DNA of 17,899 bases from an uncultured Oscillospiraceae bacterium. GTDB lineage: Bacteria > Bacillota > Clostridia > Oscillospirales > Ruminococcaceae. Each line of letters opens with the position of its first letter. The stretch's first letter is position 1. The stretch is taken from assembly GCA_910587135.1 (NCBI GenBank), contig CAJULF010000053.1, positions 1-17,899 of the forward strand. Reading direction: 5' to 3'. The notes beneath the pieces are model-generated. The model was not told the origin of the DNA. It did not search any database and saw only the letters and a list, made by a program, of their open reading frames with translations. The position numbers and the translations under genes were made by a program. Below are positions 14,263 to 17,899 of the stretch, piece after piece.

Positions 14263-15347
14263 GCCTTAACGCGGTTATATTCAATTCGGAAGACAAAAAG
14301 CGCGTAAAAGATTTTCTGAAGCTCCCCATGCGGCTCTATGCTCGCGCCGAGCTTACGCAGAACGAAGCCGACGAGCTTGCTCTGCTTAACGGAAAGCATA
14401 TTTTAAGCCGATATTTCAAGATAACTCCGATTCTGGTATATAGGGATGAAAGAGCTGTCAGCCGTGCGGTCGTAACCATATACCCCGACGACAGCGCGGC
14501 TTATGTTGGATTTTTTGAAAGTGAGAACGACAGCGCCGCCGCAGGTATGCTTTTCGATACAGTGACCCGCATAGCCGCCGACAACACAAAAACCGAAATA
14601 ATAGGTCCCGTCGATTGCTCCTTCTGGATAAAATACCGCTTAAAAACCAATCGCTTCGGAATTCCCTATACGGGCGAGCCGTACAACAAGAGCTATTATT
14701 TAAAGCTCTGGGAGGAAAACGGATTTGAGGTTTCCCAAAGGTATTTTTCAAATCAATATATGGTCGTTGACGGTGACGAGGGCTGCGAAAAATACGCGGC
14801 TCGTCTTGCCGAAAAGCAGAATGAGGGATATGAAATAAAAAGCCCCCGCGCGGATAATTTTGATGAAACCCTGCGCGAGGTCTATTCCCTTTTGATCGAG
14901 CTGTACAGCGGTTTTCCCGCATATAAACGGATATCCGAAACCGAGTTCTGCGCGATGTTCAAATATCTGAAGTCAATTCTGGATTATGACATGGTAAAAA
15001 TGGCTTATTACGATAAAAAAGCCGTAGGATTTTTTATTTCCGTGCCCAATTTCAAAAACTCGGTTTACGGCAGAATGAATCCCCTTAAGCTGCTGAAAAT
15101 ACTCTGCGAAAAAATGAAGCCGCGCTCCTATGTAATGCTGTATATGGGAGTTGACCAAACCCACCGCGGGCTGGGCAAGGCGCTTGCCGAAGCGATACGC
15201 GGGGAGCTGAAAAAGCGGCGCGTTCCGTCAGTTGGCGCACTGATACGCAGCGGCAACTGCAACAAGGATTATATGGAGCGGCTGATAGATTTTGAGTACG
15301 AGTATGTGCTTCTGAAAAAATCCATTCGCGGCAATGAAACGGTTTAA
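14259..15347 (+). CDS. GNAT-like acyltransferase, probably tandem-domain
   Basis: This 362-aa soluble protein appears to hold two GNAT-type regions. The N-terminal half contains YVGFFESENDSAAAGMLF (82-99), a GP at 116-117 and PYNKSYYLKLWEENGFEV (141-158). This layout resembles a family of GNAT-fold hypothetical acyltransferases. The C-terminal half has YVMLYMGVDQTHRGLGKALAEAI (291-313), which fits the CoA/acyl-carrier binding loop (Gln300-x2-Arg303-Gly-x-Gly306). The gene overlaps the ligase by 4 nt (ATGA), has ribosome site CGGAGGA, and is the last gene of the operon before a strong terminator. The immediate reading is that the ligase makes an activated acyl group and this protein transfers it to an amine, perhaps an aminolipid head group. 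That is an inference from adjacency; no substrate can be read from the sequence. Confidence 0.7.
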   Translation: MSLNAVIFNSEDKKRVKDFLKLPMRLYARAELTQNEADELALLNGKHILSRYFKITPILVYRDERAVSRAVVTIYPDDSAAYVGFFESENDSAAAGMLFDTVTRIAADNTKTEIIGPVDCSFWIKYRLKTNRFGIPYTGEPYNKSYYLKLWEENGFEVSQRYFSNQYMVVDGDEGCEKYAARLAEKQNEGYEIKSPRADNFDETLREVYSLLIELYSGFPAYKRISETEFCAMFKYLKSILDYDMVKMAYYDKKAVGFFISVPNFKNSVYGRMNPLKLLKILCEKMKPRSYVMLYMGVDQTHRGLGKALAEAIRGELKKRRVPSVGALIRSGNCNKDYMERLIDFEYEYVLLKKSIRGNETV

Positions 15348-15362
15348 TACTTATTCCTATTA

Positions 15363-15433
15363 GAAAGTGTACAAAAAATCTTCGCAAAAACTCTGATATA
15401 TGGTTTTTGCGAAGTTTTTTTGTTTACACTTTC
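15363..15433. terminator. Long bidirectional terminator ending the lipid operon
   Basis: Arms of about 30 nt (15363-15391 and 15403-15433) are near-perfect complements. The core is CTTCGCAAAAAC (15380-15391) with GTTTTTGCGAAG (15403-15414), extended by A6/T7 tracts and GAAAGTGTA with TACACTTTC. The loop is 11 nt. The T7 tract (15415-15421) immediately after the core makes it an intrinsic terminator on +. The matching A tract lets it also work on -, where it lies downstream of the HD-GYP gene. Confidence 0.85.
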
Positions 15434-15492
15434 AATGAGGAATTCGTATAAAACAGCTGGTTTGAATAACCGAAGAAATTTGAGCAACTGTA

Positions 15493-15539
15493 AGAGCCTG
15501 TTCAGTATACGGAGAAATGCCGGATACTGAACAGGCTCT
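15493..15539 (-). terminator. 16-bp hairpin just after the HD-GYP stop codon
   Basis: AGAGCCTGTTCAGTAT (15493-15508) pairs perfectly with ATACTGAACAGGCTCT (15524-15539). An inner CGG/CCG pairing within the loop is possible. It begins 5 nt beyond the HD-GYP stop on the - strand. No long T tract follows on either strand, so it may act as a 3' stabiliser ahead of the bidirectional terminator at 15363-15433. Confidence 0.55.
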
Positions 15540-15544
15540 GATAC

Positions 15545-16645
15545 TCAATTGCTGTAATCGCCGCTGTAAATTCCCGTGATCATGAGGGAAAGATATTTGA
15601 AATCATTGGCGAGGTCTACCATTCTTCCGTTGTGGTCTACGCCCATATTAAGCACCACAGGGCGCAGAACATTGACATTGTGGGATATGACCACTCCGTG
15701 CGTGTTGTCGGAAAGAGAAACCATTGTTCCGACGGGATAGGGGTTGAACGCCCGCAGAAAAGCCGCCACAACGTCATAGTCGAAATGCGTTACACAGCTT
15801 CCCAGCATATATTCCTCGGTTTCCGCCACCGACCAGGGCTTGCGGTAGGGGCGGTTTGAGGTGAGCGCGTCGAACACGTCCGCGACCGCGATTATGCGTG
15901 CGATAAGCGGTATCTGATATCCTTTCAGACCGCGCGGATAACCCGTTCCGTCATACTTCTCCTGATGAAAAAGTACGCCCGCCATTATATTCGGTGAATA
16001 ACAGCCGCTGTTTTTAAGCACATCATAGCCGATTATGGGGTGGCGCTTTATCTCCTCAAACTCCTCTTCGGTCAGCTTGCCCGGCTTTATGATGATGTCG
16101 TGGTCTATGTTGGACTTGCCTATGTCGTGAAGCAGCGCGGATATTATGACTTCCTTTGTCTGTTCCGCGGTAAGCTCCATCTCATAGCATATGCTGGTTG
16201 ACAGCATGGCGACGCGCAGGCAGTGTTTGTATGTATAGTCATCGTAGTTCTGAAGCGCTATCATCTGATTTCCCAGATACGTTGAGTTGTTTTTCAGGTC
16301 GGTCAGGATATCGTCCGCGATGTTATCAACCTTTTTGACTGCCTCATGCGACAGCTCGCGTATCTCGTTTGATTCAAAGATATCATTAAGCTCCGAAAGG
16401 GCATATTCGATATGTCGGTTCTTTACTTCGTCGTCCGACAGATCCTCCTCAATGTCGTCCTCTTCCTCGTCATATCCGACGATTTTTACGGTTTTGATGC
16501 CCTGCGACTTCAGCAGGTTGATGGACTCTCCTTTAAGAATAGTACCCTTTCTGAGCAATGTTCGATATTCTCTCGCGGAGGTTGTATTGACGTCGCTTGC
16601 CAGCATCATTCCAACCCTGAGGTTGTCTATCGGCACAATAATCAT
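15545..16645 (-). CDS. HD-GYP domain protein, probable cyclic-di-GMP phosphodiesterase
   Basis: This 366-aa cytoplasmic protein hydrolyses, by family analogy, cyclic-di-GMP or a related cyclic dinucleotide. Residues 1-60 form an N-terminal beta-rich domain (PIDNLRVGMMLASDV) common in front of HD-GYP. An acidic linker follows (59-73, EEEDDIEEDLSDDE), then a helical segment (about 74-125). The HD-GYP core includes His141, LLHDIGK (171-177; His173-Asp174), RHPIIGYD (His202), FHQEKYDGTGYPRGLKG (226-242), and ADVFDALTSNRPYRKPW (255-271). The second His of the usual HHE triad is Gln228, which may lower the metal count. The GYP triplet is intact. Ribosome site AAGGAG sits 7 nt before the ATG. It follows the nucleotidyltransferase gene by 27 nt, so the two are co-transcribed. 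Confidence 0.9.
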   Translation of the reverse strand: MIIVPIDNLRVGMMLASDVNTTSAREYRTLLRKGTILKGESINLLKSQGIKTVKIVGYDEEEDDIEEDLSDDEVKNRHIEYALSELNDIFESNEIRELSHEAVKKVDNIADDILTDLKNNSTYLGNQMIALQNYDDYTYKHCLRVAMLSTSICYEMELTAEQTKEVIISALLHDIGKSNIDHDIIIKPGKLTEEEFEEIKRHPIIGYDVLKNSGCYSPNIMAGVLFHQEKYDGTGYPRGLKGYQIPLIARIIAVADVFDALTSNRPYRKPWSVAETEEYMLGSCVTHFDYDVVAAFLRAFNPYPVGTMVSLSDNTHGVVISHNVNVLRPVVLNMGVDHNGRMVDLANDFKYLSLMITGIYSGDYSN

Positions 16646-16672
16646 AACAATTCTCCTTATCTGCGGACAATT

Positions 16673-17605
16673 TTATTTTTTTGTGAATTTTTCATCGGAG
16701 TCGTTCCATATTGGCGAGGGATACAGACCCTGTTTGGTGTATTTTTCAAGATCGCCGCGCGCTTCCCGAACATCGCTTTCGTAGGTTATTCCGAACCACA
16801 TATCACTTGTGGGGATATCCCTTACCGTAAAGGAATTCTTAATTATTTCCGCGCCCACCGCGTCTGCGATGGTAAGCTCCGCCTTAGGCTCGTCCGCGGG
16901 TAGGCTTTTCAGAAATTCCGCCAGCCGCTCTTCAAGAACGGGCATGAAATCCGCACCAAAGCCCCACATGCTCATGGAAACCGTATCGTCCTCCGAGAGG
17001 GTTCTTGTTTCACCGCGATAGTTCCCGCGGATAATACCGTCCTCTCCGCGGGCGATACCTTTTGTTTCCTCCACGCTTTTAAGAAGTCCCGTATCGTCGG
17101 TCTTGCATATCCCGCGGTTTACCGTTCCGTTATCCGAAAGGGTATTTTTAAGGGGATAGTCCACCGAGCAGCCTTTGGCATCGGGATTTTTCAGGAAATC
17201 CGCAAGCAGCTTAAAGGAACGCTGCCCGTAAAAATCGTCCGCGTTAATTATCCCGAACGGTCCGTCCAGCACGTCCTTGCAGCAATAAAGCGCCTGTGCG
17301 GTACCCCAGGGACGCTCCCGCGAGGGGAACTCCCCGACGCGCGCGGGCAGTATATCGGGGGACTGATAAACGTATTCCGTTTTTATATGCCGCGATATCC
17401 TGTCGCCTATCGTTTCCTTGAAAAGCTCTTCGATATCCTTTCGGATAATAAATACCACCCTGTCGAAGCCTGCTTTTAGAGCGTCATATATTGAGTAATC
17501 CATAAGCAGCTCTCCGTATGGACCGAGCTTTTCAAGCTGCTTTATTCTTGCGCCGAAACGGGTACCCATGCCCGCCGCAAGCACTACTAAAGTCAGATCT
17601 GACAT
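16673..17605 (-). CDS. Nucleotidyltransferase family protein (sugar-phosphate nucleotidyltransferase-like)
   Basis: This 310-aa cytoplasmic protein has the nucleotidyltransferase (Rossmann-like) fold. It starts MSDLTLVVLAAGMGTRFG, the nucleotide-binding loop of NDP-sugar pyrophosphorylases, with Lys23 shortly after (IKQLEKLGPYGELLMDYSIYDAL). The segments PWGTAQALY (99-107) and INADDFYG (120-127, acidic metal site Asp123-Asp124) are typical of the active site. I choose the start at 17605 because it matches the family N-terminus. AAAGGAG lies 13 nt upstream, a little far. An ATG four codons earlier is too close to that site, and the long extension to 17680 is non-conserved. The sugar or alcohol phosphate is unknown. 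Related proteins often serve polysaccharide or head-group activation. It is the first gene of the - strand pair. Confidence 0.85.
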   Translation of the reverse strand: MSDLTLVVLAAGMGTRFGARIKQLEKLGPYGELLMDYSIYDALKAGFDRVVFIIRKDIEELFKETIGDRISRHIKTEYVYQSPDILPARVGEFPSRERPWGTAQALYCCKDVLDGPFGIINADDFYGQRSFKLLADFLKNPDAKGCSVDYPLKNTLSDNGTVNRGICKTDDTGLLKSVEETKGIARGEDGIIRGNYRGETRTLSEDDTVSMSMWGFGADFMPVLEERLAEFLKSLPADEPKAELTIADAVGAEIIKNSFTVRDIPTSDMWFGITYESDVREARGDLEKYTKQGLYPSPIWNDSDEKFTKK

Positions 17606-17764
17606 AATTGTTACCATGCTCCTTTCGAGTTGTGTGTGTTTTTGCGCATTGAATTTTTGGACGAGGACCAAAAAGCGCAAAACTTGTAAGTTTGAAAATT
17701 TATTTTCAAATCAGACTGTATATAAAGGTTGACTTAGAGCGGATTATTTAAAAAAATTTCAAAA
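17606..17764 (-). promoter_or_regulatory. Leader of the nucleotidyltransferase/HD-GYP operon
   Basis: Two hairpins are visible upstream of the gene. An AT-rich one pairs TTTGAAAAT (17691-17699) with ATTTTCAAA (17702-17710). A bipartite one pairs TTTTGCGC (17640-17647) with GCGCAAAA (17675-17682), and TTTTTGG (17654-17660) with CCAAAAA (17668-17674), around the loop ACGAGGA. On the mRNA strand that loop reads TCCTCGT, which could in principle pair with the AAAGGAG ribosome site. No consensus promoter was found. I looked for a cyclic-di-GMP riboswitch and saw none of its conserved core strings. Confidence 0.4.
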
Positions 17765-17855
17765 TTTCCGCTAATCATACTCCGCTTCACTTCGTTCCGC
17801 TCCGCATGCTTAGCGGAAACCGCGCGCGTTTGCGTTCGCAAACGCGCGACTTTTT
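17765..17855. repeat. Intergenic palindromic element with T-tract hairpin
   Basis: An outer inverted repeat, TTTCCGCTAA (17765-17774) with TTAGCGGAAA (17810-17819), encloses short TCCGCT/CCGC repeats (17781-17805). Next to it a perfect 12-bp GC-rich hairpin, CGCGCGTTTGCG (17823-17834) with CGCAAACGCGCG (17837-17848), is followed by ACTTTTT, so it could terminate + strand transcription. The remaining bases to 17899 hold no ORF. This looks like a dispersed intergenic repeat, but only a genome search can show that. Confidence 0.5.
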
Positions 17856-17899
17856 GAAATTTCATGCGCCGACATTGCGCGGCAAATAGGCTTTTTCTA

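Noticed and set aside
17606..17760. Cyclic-di-GMP riboswitch before the nucleotidyltransferase/HD-GYP operon
   Set aside because: It was suggested by the HD-GYP gene, but the conserved riboswitch core strings are not present on the - strand. Only simple hairpins are visible.
1..17899. CRISPR arrays, tRNA or rRNA genes, insertion sequences, prophage or toxin-antitoxin genes
   Set aside because: I saw no regularly spaced repeats, no cloverleaf or rRNA strings, no transposase or integrase motifs, and no paired small toxin/antitoxin ORFs.

Overview
The window looks like chromosomal DNA from a low-to-moderate GC Gram-positive anaerobe, most likely a clostridial or ruminococcal (Oscillospiraceae-type) bacterium. 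This is inferred from strong purine-rich Shine-Dalgarno sites on nearly every gene, a lipoprotein-anchored solute-binding protein, clostridial-type PssA/Psd, DgkA of the Gram-positive type, and compact operons with ATGA/GTGA overlaps. No taxonomic marker gene is present, so this is a judgement from protein style only. No phage, IS element, CRISPR, tRNA or rRNA was seen.

Layout. (1) 1-323: two tandem intrinsic terminators of something upstream, then a consensus promoter (TTGACA, 17 bp, TATAAT). (2) 324-5783, + strand: a complete branched-chain amino acid ABC transporter, livK-livH-livM-livG-livF, followed by a cytidylate-kinase-like gene in the same run. Two strong hairpins lie between livK and livH and probably set the excess of binding protein over permease. 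(3) 5784-7294: a non-coding leader, a small membrane-anchored protein of unknown function, a DgkA-type lipid kinase, and an integral membrane CTP-transferase of the CDP-archaeol synthase (CarS, DUF46) family. (4) 7295-8052: an AT-richer alpha/beta hydrolase bracketed by an 11-bp direct repeat, which looks like a later arrival. (5) 8053-15347: a tightly packed six-gene operon, pssA - psd - UbiA-family prenyltransferase - three-domain rifampin-phosphotransferase-like dikinase - AMP-forming ligase - GNAT-like acyltransferase, closed by a long stem terminator. (6) 15545-17605, - strand: a sugar-phosphate nucleotidyltransferase-like gene followed by an HD-GYP cyclic-di-GMP phosphodiesterase-like gene. 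(7) 17606-17899: their leader, rich in inverted repeats.

The most interesting part is regions 3 and 5 together. DgkA, CarS-like, PssA and Psd form a logical chain: lipid alcohol, lipid phosphate, CDP-lipid, lipid-phosphoserine, lipid-phosphoethanolamine. Translationally coupled to its end are four genes that ordinary phosphatidylethanolamine synthesis does not need: a UbiA-type prenyltransferase with an unusual second motif, a PEP-synthase/rifampin-phosphotransferase-type dikinase whose central domain has no recognisable substrate, an acyl-activating enzyme with an odd C-terminus, and a tandem GNAT-like protein. My inference is that this operon makes or decorates an unusual membrane lipid. 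The product cannot be read from sequence alone.
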